From NCBI RefSeq assembly GCF_005281475.1, contig NZ_CP040106.1, positions 377,501 to 441,500 on the forward strand: DNA of 64,000 bases, given 5' to 3'. Positions within the stretch are counted from its first letter, which is position 1; the number at the start of each line of letters is the position of its first letter. The notes under the pieces are model-generated. The model saw only the letters and a program-made list of their open reading frames with translations, was not told the DNA's origin and did not search any database. Source of the stretch: Echinicola rosea. Its GTDB lineage: Bacteria > Bacteroidota > Bacteroidia > Cytophagales > Cyclobacteriaceae. Shown here in pieces: positions 8,717 through 17,962 of the stretch. The translations under genes were made by a program, and so were the position numbers.

Positions 8717-9640
8717 ATGAAAAATCTTTTGACACATATCAGCTTAGTAGCTTACCTGTTTTTAGCGGCAAGCACGACGGCCCTTGGCCAATCGAAAATT
8801 GAAAAAAGTTTCGAAAACATTCATAAATTGGATATCGAAGGCGGCAGTATTGAAATTTCCTATCAAGGGAATGCGGGACAAGACCTGATCGAGGTCGTGG
8901 CAGATTTGGGCAATGACGAAGATGCCGGCAAAAACCTGGTCTTTGTGACCATCGGCAATACCCTCAAAATCTCCTACCAAACCCCTTCCAACAGCTGGAA
9001 AAACAATAATAAAGGTAAAAGGTATGTGCGGATCACAGGACCTGAAGTAATCGACCTAAGTGCCGTCAATTCTTCCGGAAAAATGTACATCAGCACGGTA
9101 AAATCAGACAAAATCTACCTTAAAGCAAGTTCTGGAATGATCGAAGCTGAGGACCTCACCGGAGATCTGGACATCAAGGCATCATCCGGAAAGATCTCCC
9201 TAAAGCGTGTCACGGGAAATGTCCTCTGCAAGGTCAGTAGTGGCATGGCAGCACTTGAATACATAAAGGGAAACACAGACATCACCTCCAGTAGTGGAAA
9301 AATCGAAGCCAATCACATTGCCGGCGAGGTGAACGTCAGCGTCACTTCTGGCAGCGCTTCCCTAGAAGACATCGCTACCGTCGGCAGCATGAAGCTTTCT
9401 TCTGGTCATGTAAAGGCCAAAAAAGTAGGTTTCGGCCCCAATACCAGCTTTAACGGCAATTCAGGAGCCTTTCACATCAAAGCCAATGCAGACTTGGCCA
9501 GGTACAATTACGACTTAAGCGCCGGCAGTGGAATGGTCAAAGTAGGTGGAAGCCATTCCAGCGACCACTTGGTCATCAACAACCAAGGTACTTATACCAT
9601 CACTGGAAAAATCGGATCGGGAATGATTTCCATTGAGTAA
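8717..9640 (+). CDS. DUF4097-family secreted beta-helix protein
   Basis: 307 residues from the ATG at 8717, which starts a clean signal peptide (MKNLLTHISLVAYLFLA...ALGQ); an upstream in-frame start would overlap the previous gene and bury the signal. The mature chain is a run of about 20-residue units each carrying SSGK, SSGM or TSGS (from about residue 120 onward), as in DUF4097/DUF2807 beta-helical adhesin-like proteins. These often sit with sigma/anti-sigma genes. Last gene of the 6270-9640 operon; function unknown. Confidence 0.82.
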   Translation: MKNLLTHISLVAYLFLAASTTALGQSKIEKSFENIHKLDIEGGSIEISYQGNAGQDLIEVVADLGNDEDAGKNLVFVTIGNTLKISYQTPSNSWKNNNKGKRYVRITGPEVIDLSAVNSSGKMYISTVKSDKIYLKASSGMIEAEDLTGDLDIKASSGKISLKRVTGNVLCKVSSGMAALEYIKGNTDITSSSGKIEANHIAGEVNVSVTSGSASLEDIATVGSMKLSSGHVKAKKVGFGPNTSFNGNSGAFHIKANADLARYNYDLSAGSGMVKVGGSHSSDHLVINNQGTYTITGKIGSGMISIE

Positions 9641-9669
9641 AAATCGATTTCCCTTTTCACTGGGGAACT

Positions 9670-9997
9670 TTCTATGCTGCCTTGAGAAATTTGACGTTGA
9701 AAAATCAAAAAAGTAAGCCCGAAAAGGCGCAGGATTGTATGACATGAATCAGCACAGAAAGTTGATTGGCTGCTCAAAGGTTTACCTGTCTAAAGCCAGG
9801 TAAACCTAGCTTTTAAACAGGAGGAATTTTCCTGCGCGAGGGCTGGCTTATATTTTAGTCAAATAGCTCACCGCAGCGGTTTTTTGGTTACTTTTTTCAC
9901 CTGAAAAAAAGTAACAAGATAACGAAGTGAAAGCCACCCTAGAATGTGGCAAATAAAGTAAACGTTACCCACGGTAGATCATATAGAACCAAATTTT
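9670..9997. repeat. Diverged, truncated family B relative (B4)
   Basis: The gap after the DUF4097 gene can be aligned with the right half of family B: TTGATTGGCTGCT, GGTTTACCTG, the hairpin GTTACTTTTTTCACCTGAAAAAAAGTAAC-like core at 9888-9917, and ATATAGAACC near 9981. Neither terminal repeat is present. The right end abuts the stop codon of the next gene, so this is an old, decayed copy. Confidence 0.6.
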
Positions 9998-10483
9998 CTA
10001 TCCTTCCCGTATTTTAAAGCCTTCGACGGTCGCTCGCTCCTCTTCTTTTAGCCGTAATAGACGGATGATCCTATCCGGTGTAGGCTTTGCCAGTGAAGTC
10101 AGGACCAAGGTTACTGCATAGGCCACCGTAAACCCAGGGTTTTCATAGACGATCAACCCAAACGCACACAAAAAGCCTGCGACAAAAAGCTGCCTAAAAC
10201 GGGACATGGTCATCTTGCAGTACTGTTGTACTTTTTCTTCCAAAGGGATCTCAGCATTTCTTAATTGCTTTATCCCTCCGTTAAATTTGAAATAACTAAA
10301 TGCCAGCAGCAGGGGAATCCCCACCAGCAGAAACATACTCAGCCAAATCGGAAAAGTAGGGATGGGCAGTTCCATATTTCCACTAGTAGTATATAAGTAC
10401 GCAAAGGCAAAAACCGGCAAGGGGATCGCTATCAAGATCAAAACATTCCTCTCCAGCTCCCAGTATTTCTTTTTCATCTCCAT
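9998..10483 (-). CDS. Small membrane protein of unknown function
   Basis: 161 residues. Hydrophobic segments at about 12-32, 43-62 and 95-130 suggest three or four transmembrane helices with a charged tail (RIIRLLRLKEEERATVEG). No domain recognised. It begins 5 bp after the stop of the PaaE-like reductase gene and is surely in the same transcript, so it may be a membrane partner of that reductase; this is context only. Confidence 0.6.
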   Translation of the reverse strand: MEMKKKYWELERNVLILIAIPLPVFAFAYLYTTSGNMELPIPTFPIWLSMFLLVGIPLLLAFSYFKFNGGIKQLRNAEIPLEEKVQQYCKMTMSRFRQLFVAGFLCAFGLIVYENPGFTVAYAVTLVLTSLAKPTPDRIIRLLRLKEEERATVEGFKIREG

Positions 10484-10488
10484 GATAC

Positions 10489-11601
10489 TTATCCTATATC
10501 CACTTTTACATCACCTGTCAGGGGATGTGACATGCAGCAGAGAATATAACCTTCTTTCTTTTCACCTTCTGACAACCCTGCATCTTGTTCCATTTTCACC
10601 TCTCCACTGGCCAATTTGCCGCGACAGGCTGTACACAATCCACTTTGGCAGCTATAAGGCATATCGTAGCCCTCATCCAATCCCGCTTCCAAAATCGTCT
10701 TTCCCGGAGGCACCTCAAAGGTATGCTCCTCTCCTTCTAGGTTTATGGTCACCTCCCTAGTCAAGGACGGCTGATCTTGGGAAGATTCCACCTCTTCTTT
10801 CTCTGCTTCCTCCGAAGATGAGGTGTAGAAACTCTCCCTGTGAATATTATCATGCGGCACATTTAGCTTTAGCAAGGCCTCTACGCTCGCTTCCATCAGT
10901 CCTTCTGGGCCACACAAGTAATAAAGCTCCTTGTCCGCATCGGGGAAATGTTTCTCAGACAAAACCTGCTCTATCATCTGTTCATTTAGCCTTCCTTGCA
11001 GACCGGACCATTCACCAGAAGGCCGGGAAAGGGTATGCACCACTTCCAGACGCCCCTGCTGTGCTTCCACTAGCTGCTGAAGTGACCGATCAAAAATCAC
11101 CTGATCCTCCGAACGATTACAATAAATCAATGTCACCTTGGATTGGGGTTCATTGATCAGGACGGATTTGGTGATGCCCATGATAGGGGTAATGCCACTC
11201 CCTCCTGCGATCATGATGAAATGATTTTTGTTCTTGGAATGAAAGTCGGCCGTAAAATGCCCCATTGGCTTCATCACCTCGATGGTTTTCCCAGGTTTGA
11301 TGGATTCATTGATGAAGTTAGAGACCACACCTCCCTCGATTCTCTTTACCGTAATACCAGGATGCGGATCCACATATGGTGAGGTACATAGGCTGTATGA
11401 ACGGCGCTCTTCCTTTCCATTGATGTCCAGGATCAAGGTGAGAAACTGCCCCGGCTTATACTCCAAATAAGGCTCTGGCTGCTCAAAATAGATCGAAACG
11501 GCATCTGGGGTCTCCCGCACCACTTCACGCACTTTTAAGGACACATATTGACTACCTCTTTTCTTTTCTTCTTTATTCTTCTTAAATAAATTGAATATCA
11601 T
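10489..11601 (-). CDS. PaaE-like flavin/2Fe-2S oxidoreductase
   Basis: 370 residues. An FAD-binding ferredoxin-reductase domain (about 18-120, RSYSLCTSP at 67-75) is followed by an NAD(P)-binding domain (IAGGSGITPI at 131-140, YYLCGPEGLM near 227-236). The C-terminal plant-type 2Fe-2S domain has ligands C318, C323, C326 and C355 or C356. This order matches PaaE/HmpA-like reductases that pass electrons from NAD(P)H to an oxygenase or desaturase. No paa genes are nearby, so the electron acceptor is unknown; the downstream membrane gene is the only operon partner. Confidence 0.85.
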   Translation of the reverse strand: MIFNLFKKNKEEKKRGSQYVSLKVREVVRETPDAVSIYFEQPEPYLEYKPGQFLTLILDINGKEERRSYSLCTSPYVDPHPGITVKRIEGGVVSNFINESIKPGKTIEVMKPMGHFTADFHSKNKNHFIMIAGGSGITPIMGITKSVLINEPQSKVTLIYCNRSEDQVIFDRSLQQLVEAQQGRLEVVHTLSRPSGEWSGLQGRLNEQMIEQVLSEKHFPDADKELYYLCGPEGLMEASVEALLKLNVPHDNIHRESFYTSSSEEAEKEEVESSQDQPSLTREVTINLEGEEHTFEVPPGKTILEAGLDEGYDMPYSCQSGLCTACRGKLASGEVKMEQDAGLSEGEKKEGYILCCMSHPLTGDVKVDIG

Positions 11602-11906
11602 TGCTTTATGTCGTATTTATTACACGCTACCTTTCTGGCATCAAAATTAAGACCGATTTTTTAAAAACCATTTTAAATCACCAAGTAAAATCCCATATAC
11701 TCCTGCAATAGGGACCAGAATCCGAATGGATAATGCAAATGTATAATTAAGGTTAAAACACATCGTGCCGAAAGAGGTTCATATTCTGTCATGAAAATAG
11801 CTGGTTGGTAAAATTATTTTCCTTCTGCTGTAGCGTTTTTACATAAGGTTACGTTTCGACAACAAAACCTACTTAACAGAAAGAGAGTAAAATAGATTAA
11901 ACCAAC
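11602..11906. other. Divergent intergenic region, 305 bp
   Basis: It separates the PaaE-like gene (minus) from the DUF4397 lipoprotein (plus) and must hold both promoters. TACGTTTC near 11850 is a one-mismatch -7 element for the plus gene. No repeat family or gene is seen. Confidence 0.4.
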
Positions 11907-12665
11907 ATGATTATGTTAACGCGATTAAACAAAAACAATTTATTCAACAAATGGAAGAGAAGTCTAGGACTTTTCCTCCTTGCGCTATCCCCCTTAGTGA
12001 TCACCAGCTGCCTGGATGATGATGACACGGAATACTATGATGGCCCATTGGCCTATGTCTCCTTTTACCACGGTTCGCCTGAAACCGGCGCGGTGACCAT
12101 TTATGCTGATGGCGTAAGCAAGCCTCCATACAGTACCTATGATTTTAAATATACCGACTACTTTAATTACGCCAATTTCTATACAGGTGATAGAACCCTT
12201 TCCTTCAAAAACAGGAATGCCAATAATTCCCTGTTGGACACAGCTGTAACCCTTGAAGAAAACCAGGCTTATTCTTTCTTCTTCATCGATGGAGAAGAGT
12301 CCGATATGGGCATCGTACAGGCAGAAGATGATTGGGATTCACCAGAGGAAGGAAAGGCCTTGGTGCGCTTGGTCAATTTATCACCTGACGCACCTGAGCT
12401 AAGCCTCTTTATCAATGATTCGGACACACCTCTATTTCAGGATCAAGCCTTTAAAGAAGTTACAGACTTTTCAGAAATTGATGCTGATTTCACCACTTTT
12501 ACAGTGGAAGGCGTCGGCGAGATCAATTTGACTGCAGAGGATCTTGATCTTCGTGAACAGCGCGTATATACGGTCATTGTTCGGGGATATGTCAATCCTG
12601 ATAGCGGATCGACCTCAGAAAAAGACCTCAGCATCCAAGTAATCAGAAACTACCCCAACTACTAA
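11907..12665 (+). CDS. DUF4397-domain lipoprotein
   Basis: 252 residues. The signal peptide ends in lipobox VITSC, followed by an acidic stretch (LDDDDTE) as in surface-exported Bacteroidota lipoproteins. The body has LAYVSFYHGSPETGAVTIYAD and ALVRLVNLSPDAPELSLFI, the repeated DUF4397 beta-sandwich motif. Function of the family is unknown; probably displayed on the surface. A second ATG six bases downstream could be the start. A strong terminator follows. Confidence 0.85.
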   Translation: MIMLTRLNKNNLFNKWKRSLGLFLLALSPLVITSCLDDDDTEYYDGPLAYVSFYHGSPETGAVTIYADGVSKPPYSTYDFKYTDYFNYANFYTGDRTLSFKNRNANNSLLDTAVTLEENQAYSFFFIDGEESDMGIVQAEDDWDSPEEGKALVRLVNLSPDAPELSLFINDSDTPLFQDQAFKEVTDFSEIDADFTTFTVEGVGEINLTAEDLDLREQRVYTVIVRGYVNPDSGSTSEKDLSIQVIRNYPNY

Positions 12666-12699
12666 AATTTAGCTAAACCAACACGTTTGATTGTTTGAG

Positions 12700-12727
12700 A
12701 GGCCGCCTTGTTGGGTGGCCTTTTTTT
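12700..12727 (+). terminator. Terminator after DUF4397 gene
   Basis: AGGCCGCC paired with GGTGGCCT (one G-T wobble) around a 6-nt loop, then seven T. Confidence 0.88.
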
Positions 12728-12802
12728 ATGTATGCCAGTACCAGTCCTTCGACAACGCTCAGGAGCCGGTTACAGCGCATAGCCGAAGGGCTGACTACCT
12801 TA

Positions 12803-13680
12803 AACCCGGAATCAATGCCGTTTAGTTAAGGGTATTCCCTCCTTTTCATATACCTAAAAGTCCTTTTTTTGATTGACTTTGGCTGGGGAAACCTGATCCT
12901 CTTGGTGGATTTTATCCTTTTCCTTTTTTCCATTGATGAAAAAATAAAGAAAAAAATCTAGGCCGGTGGTATGCCCTTTAAAATGGGACATGGATTTACC
13001 CTGCGACCGAGACCCGTCACCCATTTTAATTTCCACCCGATGGCTACGGCCTAAAAGTGAGTGGGTCTCGCTGTTCCACGACGCGAGCCAACTCCCTTTC
13101 TTAACGGCCTCCACCATCGGCTGGAAAACAGGCATACCAAGGGCCGTCATATGGAAACAACACCTTTTTGGGACTTATTAACTGAATCCGCCTTGCAGGT
13201 ATTGGGCGTTAAGAAATTAAAAAGCGGGTGGGCAAGAAGGCAGGCTTGTTTGACGAAATACTAGTCAAAAAGAATGTTGGCTGCTAGAAAAGGAGGAGTT
13301 TGCCTGCATGAGGGAAGGTTTTAATTTTAGGCCAATAGATGCACAGCGGCGGGGTTTTTTGGTTACTTTTTTGACCTGAAGCAAAAAAGTAACAAAGGTA
13401 AACGGATGAAAAACACCTAGGAATTTAGCTAGAAAAATAACTGCCCAAGGAAAAAATATAGAACCCATATTTTCCAAATACACACTAACTAAACGGCATT
13501 GAACCCGGAATATGCATTAGCCTATCTGTTGTGACCTGATCCGCCGCGGCGGACAAAATCAGCCTTTTCACTTTAGTTTTCGGCATCACCGTAGCGGTGC
13601 TACGCTAATGCCTCCAAACTAACTGATTTTCTTGTACTTTCAGCTCTCACTACGATTCCTAACGCATAATCCGGGTTAAA
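12803..13680. repeat. Family C element split by a family B insertion (C2)
   Basis: The left arm AACCCGGAAT (12803-12812) and the remainder (13502-13680) together rebuild a C element like C1, including the hairpin CGTAGC-GGT-GCTACG and right end CTAACGCATAATCCGGGTT. The first ten bases occur on both sides of the inserted B1 element as a target duplication. Most of the 12666-13811 gap is therefore repeat sequence. Confidence 0.75.
12813..13501. mobile_element. Family B MITE-like element (B1)
   Basis: 689 bp bounded by perfect 16-bp terminal inverted repeats CAATGCCGTTTAGTTA / TAACTAAACGGCATTG and by a perfect 10-bp duplication AACCCGGAAT. Internal marks are a TTTTTTC-CATTGAT-GAAAAAA hairpin (12924-12944) and a GTTACTTTTTTG/CAAAAAAGTAAC hairpin near 13362-13393. 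Short reading frames on the minus strand (about 98 and 72 codons) recur in other copies but do not look selected as protein. Confidence 0.85.
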
Positions 13681-13772
13681 GAAAAAAGCACCTAAATCAA
13701 GGCTACTTTTTCGCAAAACCTCTATCACTCGAAATTACCACCAAATTAAAGGGCTTTTAAGCATTAAACATT

Positions 13773-13780
13773 TATTTTTG
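13773..13780 (+). promoter_or_regulatory. Putative -7 promoter element of purB
   Basis: TATTTTTG matches the Bacteroidota TAnnTTTG consensus and lies 31 bp before the purB start; the -33 region is not clear. Confidence 0.38.
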
Positions 13781-13811
13781 CATCGTCATACAATTTCAAA
13801 ACAGCATCACC

Positions 13812-15155
13812 ATGAATCTAAATACGCTGACCGCAGTATCCTCAGTAGACGGAAGATACGGAAGCAAAACGGCTCCCTTGAGGGCTTATTTTTCTGAATT
13901 TGCCTTGATCAAGTACAGGGTAAAAGTGGAAGTAGAATATTTCATTGCCCTTTGTGAATTGCCTTTGCCGCAACTAACAGGCATTTCTAAAGATATTTTC
14001 CCAAAGCTACGGGCCATCGTAGAAAATTTTTCGGAGGAAAATGCCGAAGCCATCAAGGAAATCGAAAAGACCACCAATCATGATGTAAAAGCTGTCGAAT
14101 ATTTTCTTAAGGAAGAATTTGACAAACTTGGACTGGAAGCTCAAAAAGAGTTTATTCATTTTGGCCTGACTTCGCAAGACATTAACAATACTGCCACGCC
14201 ACTCATGCTAAAGGATGGATTGGACAGGGTTATTCTGCCTGTATTGGTAGAAGTCATCTCTAAACTCCACAGCCAAGTGGATGAGTGGAAAGATATCTCC
14301 ATGCTGGCCAAAACCCATGGCCAACCGGCCTCTCCAACACGCTTGGGCAAAGAAATCCAAGTATTTGTCACCCGGCTTGAAAACCAGCTTGCACTACTCC
14401 AGCAAGTCCCCTATTCCGCCAAATTCGGTGGTGCCACCGGCAATATGAACGCACACAAAGTGGCCTATCCCAACCAAGATTGGAATACTTTTGCCAACAA
14501 CTTTGTGAGCGATTACCTAGGTTTGGAGCGTAGTTTTCCCACCACTCAGATCGAGCATTATGATAACTTGGCTGCCTCATTCGATGGACTGAAACGTATC
14601 AACACCATCCTTCTGGACCTTTCCAAGGATGTTTGGCAGTATGTCAGCATGAATTATTTCAAGCAAAAAATCAAAGCAGGGGAGGTGGGCTCTTCGGCAA
14701 TGCCACACAAGGTCAACCCTATCGATTTTGAAAATGCAGAGGGAAACCTTGGTATTGCCAACGCTTTATTGGAACATTTGGCCGCAAAACTCCCCATTAG
14801 TCGCCTTCAGCGTGACCTGACGGACAGCACGGTATTGCGTGTGATCGGGGTGCCTTTAGCCCATATGCTGATTTCTTTTGAGTCACTCAAAAAAGGGCTG
14901 GGCAAGCTTGAGCTTAACAAAGCAGCCATTGATGCTGATCTGGAAGACAACTGGGCGGTAGTGGCCGAGGCCATTCAGACCATCCTCCGACGGGAAGGTT
15001 ATCCTAAACCTTATGAAGCACTAAAAGACCTTACCCGCACCAATACCCGTATCACGGAACAGTCGATCCAAGAATTTATCGAAAACCTGAATGTTTCGGA
15101 TGAGGTGAAGGCTGAGCTCAAAGTCATCACACCATTTAACTATACTGGTATTTAG
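13812..15155 (+). CDS. purB: Adenylosuccinate lyase
   Basis: 447 residues, normal length. It starts MNLNTLTAVSSVDGRYG as in PurB, has the THGQPASPTRLGKE motif (about 168-181, catalytic His) and the fumarase/lyase signature GSSAMPHKVNPIDFENAEG (293-311) with the catalytic Ser loop. It cleaves SAICAR and adenylosuccinate in purine synthesis. Single gene, with no purine neighbours. Confidence 0.96.
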   Translation: MNLNTLTAVSSVDGRYGSKTAPLRAYFSEFALIKYRVKVEVEYFIALCELPLPQLTGISKDIFPKLRAIVENFSEENAEAIKEIEKTTNHDVKAVEYFLKEEFDKLGLEAQKEFIHFGLTSQDINNTATPLMLKDGLDRVILPVLVEVISKLHSQVDEWKDISMLAKTHGQPASPTRLGKEIQVFVTRLENQLALLQQVPYSAKFGGATGNMNAHKVAYPNQDWNTFANNFVSDYLGLERSFPTTQIEHYDNLAASFDGLKRINTILLDLSKDVWQYVSMNYFKQKIKAGEVGSSAMPHKVNPIDFENAEGNLGIANALLEHLAAKLPISRLQRDLTDSTVLRVIGVPLAHMLISFESLKKGLGKLELNKAAIDADLEDNWAVVAEAIQTILRREGYPKPYEALKDLTRTNTRITEQSIQEFIENLNVSDEVKAELKVITPFNYTGI

Positions 15156-15460
15156 CCTACTAACCTGAGCGGGGTCTTAAAACCGACACCAATTCGACAT
15201 AGTGCCCAAAGCAACAGCAGACTGAAGCAATCTTTTCTTTGAAGACAAGATTGCTTCGTCATGTTTCCCTGATTGGTAAAGACAAGCAGGCTCGAAAGGA
15301 GGCAGGAAAGGGGCGCGGCTCCTTCTCACAAATCACCTCCAACGCATGGCCGAGACGATTTTCAAACCGATCTCAGGTTACTATATCACAAGGCTGTCTT
15401 CTCGTAAATAGTTTACCATGGACCTTGTCCATGGCTAAGGATCTTTTGCTCCCCAGCATT
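15156..15460. other. Convergent gap between purB and ctlX-like gene
   Basis: 305 bp. Two hairpins: GAAGCAATCTT/AAGATTGCTTC at 15224-15257 (terminator-like for purB but without a T tract) and CCATGGAC/GTCCATGG at 15416-15434. No gene is supported here. Confidence 0.5.
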
Positions 15461-16393
15461 CTATTTCGGCAGGAAAATCTCCGCCATCATGCAACGAATA
15501 CTTCCTCCACCGATCTTCTCGATCGTGGGAATGTTGGCGGTGATTATTTCTGTGTACTTTTCGATTACTTGTCGTTGTCCTCTTTTGAGGCTATCATACG
15601 CAGCTTGGGACATAACGGTAAATTTCTTTCCATGTGGTCCAGAAAGCTCCAGCATATTTCCGGCAAAAGCAAACTTCTGGGGGATAGTAATGGGAACGAT
15701 CTTTTTGCCGGAAGCTTCCAAGGATTCTTTCACCAGCTGCTTTACGGATTTCCCTACAATGCTATCCAAACAAACCACTGCGAGCTGACTACCCACGTGC
15801 ATCATGACATTGGTATGGTAAACTGGGATTTTTTCTTTGGATTGGGACTGGACAGCCCGAAAAGGTATAACTTGATAGCCCATTAATCTTTCGAAGTAAT
15901 GGAGCGGTTCCTGATGCGTCCGCTCTGAAAGACAGGCGTAAGCCACTTTATGCTCTCTGTCCAATACCATGCTGCCTGTGCTTTCCAAAAACTGATGCTC
16001 ATCTTCAAAAAAAGTAAAATCCACTAGCTCATTCACCCTAAAACCTTGAGCGGTCAGCAAATCCACCAAATCTCTTCTACGCTCCTTCCTACGCAAGGGA
16101 GAAAGCATAGGAAACAGTAGCAGACGGCCATCCTCATGTGTACTGAACCAGTTGTTAGGGAAAATAGCATCTGGCTTTATCGGATCGGGACTGTCCTGCG
16201 CCACTATCACTTGGATCCCTTTGCTACGCAACAAGGCCACCACATCGTCGAACTCCTTTTCAGCTTCTACTTGTATTTCCGCTACATCCCGAAGATCAGT
16301 TTGCTGATAGCCATTATCCTCGGCAGTTTCTGGATTAAAGCCAAAAGCCGCAGGACGAACCATTAATACTTTGGAAGTAGTCTGTGCCGACAT
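15461..16393 (-). CDS. ctlX: CtlX-like guanidino/citrulline hydrolase (amidinotransferase fold)
   Basis: 310 residues. DAIFPNNWFSTHEDGRLLLF (about 74-93), the ESTGSMVLDRE segment and VYHTNVMMHVG, followed by GGGSIRCMMAEIFLP near the C-terminus with Cys301 as probable nucleophile, define the arginine-deiminase/DDAH-fold family annotated as citrulline utilisation hydrolase CtlX. It probably hydrolyses a ureido or guanidino compound. It stands alone, with no arginine or citrulline genes nearby, so the exact substrate is uncertain. Confidence 0.8.
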   Translation of the reverse strand: MSAQTTSKVLMVRPAAFGFNPETAEDNGYQQTDLRDVAEIQVEAEKEFDDVVALLRSKGIQVIVAQDSPDPIKPDAIFPNNWFSTHEDGRLLLFPMLSPLRRKERRRDLVDLLTAQGFRVNELVDFTFFEDEHQFLESTGSMVLDREHKVAYACLSERTHQEPLHYFERLMGYQVIPFRAVQSQSKEKIPVYHTNVMMHVGSQLAVVCLDSIVGKSVKQLVKESLEASGKKIVPITIPQKFAFAGNMLELSGPHGKKFTVMSQAAYDSLKRGQRQVIEKYTEIITANIPTIEKIGGGSIRCMMAEIFLPK

Positions 16394-16452
16394 GTTAAGC
16401 TTATTAAGGTGTAAACTTCCTCCAAGTTACAAACTACCTTTCGCTATGCCCG

Positions 16453-17370
16453 TTATTTTTTATAATATTGATAAAGTACTGGTTTGATACGAAAACGCTC
16501 CTCACTAAGCGAGAAAAAACTGTTGCCATTTTTCGAAAATGCGATGGCCTCCCCTTGCGGCTCAGGCACGTATGGCAATTGTACAGGTTTTCTGGAAAGG
16601 GCCTCTGCTACAGACTCGCCTTCCTGTCGGGTCCAATAGTAAACGACCCAATAGTTTTTGATGATAATTTCAGTTCCATCAGGGGAAATATCGCCTGCTA
16701 CCGACATGGTAATGGGCAATTTTGTCAAAGGTTCGAGCGCCACTTCATCCGCTTCAAGTTTATCAGCCGGTGCACGATAAAGTACATTGCTGGAATCCCG
16801 CTTACTGACGATATAGACATCTCCATTCCAAGGATCCACCATCAAGGTCTCGGCATCTCTGGCACCGTCGGGGTATTTTAACGTAATCTTCTCCGGCTGC
16901 ACATGTATCTCTGTACTATCAACAGAGGGTTCTTCAAACCTCAGGAGGCTAACGGTAGGATATTCTCCATCATTATCGCCTATCTCCCCGACATATACAT
17001 AAGATTTCTCGCCTTCCACACCTGGGCCGGTAGCAATGTCCTCCCAATCACGATTGTACGTATGATCCAAGGTGATTTCTCCCGTCACATTCCCCGTAGA
17101 ATCCAATTTATAGACAATGGGCTTTCCTCCGCTATCATTGTGCGTGTACAGCACATTTTCTTGTACCCTGCTTGCCGCTAGTCCACTAGCCTCTTTGAGT
17201 AATTTCCTATCCACTCCGCCCATTTCCTTTCCTGCAAAGTAAAGGGAATCCACCACTTGCGGATTGATCCTTACATGGTATTTGTTGTAGATCTTTTCAG
17301 ACAACAAATAAGGCATCAGAGAAGCCAAAAAGGTAAGTTTCAATATGATCTGGAACATAAATTTCATCAC
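16453..17370 (-). CDS. Exported beta-propeller-like protein
   Basis: 305 residues. A hydrophobic N-terminus (about 3-24) probably acts as a signal or anchor. Repeated strand motifs (ASGLAAS, LYTHNDSGG, NRDWEDIATGP, VYVGEIGDNDGEYP, RDAETLMVDPWNGDVYIVSKRD) suggest a six-bladed propeller resembling phytase/SdiA-regulated-like proteins. It probably resides in the periplasm. No enzyme assignment is possible. It is 59 bp downstream of the ctlX-like gene's start on the same strand and probably independent. Confidence 0.6.
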   Translation of the reverse strand: MMKFMFQIILKLTFLASLMPYLLSEKIYNKYHVRINPQVVDSLYFAGKEMGGVDRKLLKEASGLAASRVQENVLYTHNDSGGKPIVYKLDSTGNVTGEITLDHTYNRDWEDIATGPGVEGEKSYVYVGEIGDNDGEYPTVSLLRFEEPSVDSTEIHVQPEKITLKYPDGARDAETLMVDPWNGDVYIVSKRDSSNVLYRAPADKLEADEVALEPLTKLPITMSVAGDISPDGTEIIIKNYWVVYYWTRQEGESVAEALSRKPVQLPYVPEPQGEAIAFSKNGNSFFSLSEERFRIKPVLYQYYKK

Positions 17371-17909
17371 CCAAAATTAACAAAAACAAGACCAAAACAA
17401 CTCACTGTCAAGTCAATGAAATGTTAAATTATGCAAATGGCATCATGATGTAGCTGAGATGGTTAAAAAGGTCAACGAATAAAAAAGTTGATAAGGAAGC
17501 TGATCACGCAATTGTCGGTCTCACCAGTCCATTCGGCTCCGATCAGGTACCGGATGAGAGGAACATCATGTCTCCTCAACCCAGTTTATGTGATCCTGGA
17601 ATATTTCTATTTACCGAGTTAAATTTAGCAACAAACAATTCAGCGTAAGTCTTAACAACCTCCACAACCTGCATACTATCAGAACCGTCACAATCCCCCA
17701 GGGAAATCGCTTTTAGTCCCATGAAGTTATTTAATTCAGGCAAAAAGAGTCAGACCGACCGGACTTGTCGTGAGGGAGAGTCGAGGGCCAACGTCTAGCC
17801 TTCGACTCTGCTCAGGCTGACATCTCTTCACAATAGTTTAAAAGCGATTCCCCTATCATAATCCCCATTTTACAGTTTGACTCGGTTTATGTTGCTTTTT
17901 GAATGGGCA
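17371..17909. other. Gene-free gap with family D repeat
   Basis: About 540 bp between the propeller gene and the clpC terminator. No supported gene. Holds the D1 repeat at 17700-17853; the rest is unremarkable. Confidence 0.5.
17700..17853. repeat. Family D inverted-end repeat (D1)
   Basis: About 154 bp. Left GGGAAATCGCTTTTA and right TAAAAGCGATTCCCC are inverted; the inner text (CATGAAGTTATTTAATTC, AAAAAGAGTCAG, CTGACATCTCTT) matches the copy at 63770-63862 in reverse orientation. About 60 bp containing GAGTCGAGGG and its complement are extra in this copy. Confidence 0.65.
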
Positions 17910-17910
17910 T

Positions 17911-17942
17911 AAAAAAAGTGGCCCTCTAAGGAGCCACTTTAA
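17911..17942 (-). terminator. Terminator of clpC
   Basis: Read on the minus strand: AAAGTGGC/GCCACTTT stem followed by a run of T. It lies 21 bp past the clpC stop codon. Confidence 0.85.
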
Positions 17943-17962
17943 AATAAACCGTCTATTAAAAT

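Noticed and set aside
12854..13150. A 98-codon minus frame inside family B (repeated as 113 codons in B3) as a protein
   Set aside because: The two copies differ at about 11 bases in the shared 195-bp core and at least five of these change the peptide, which fits neutral change; B2 lacks most of the frame.
12666..13811. CRISPR-like array in the repeat-rich gaps
   Set aside because: The repeats are dispersed TIR elements, not short regularly spaced units, and no cas genes are present.
15239..15886. Plus-strand frame of 215 codons running into the CtlX-like gene
   Set aside because: Most of it is antisense to the conserved C-terminal half of the hydrolase, and the 5' part is a hairpin-bearing gap.
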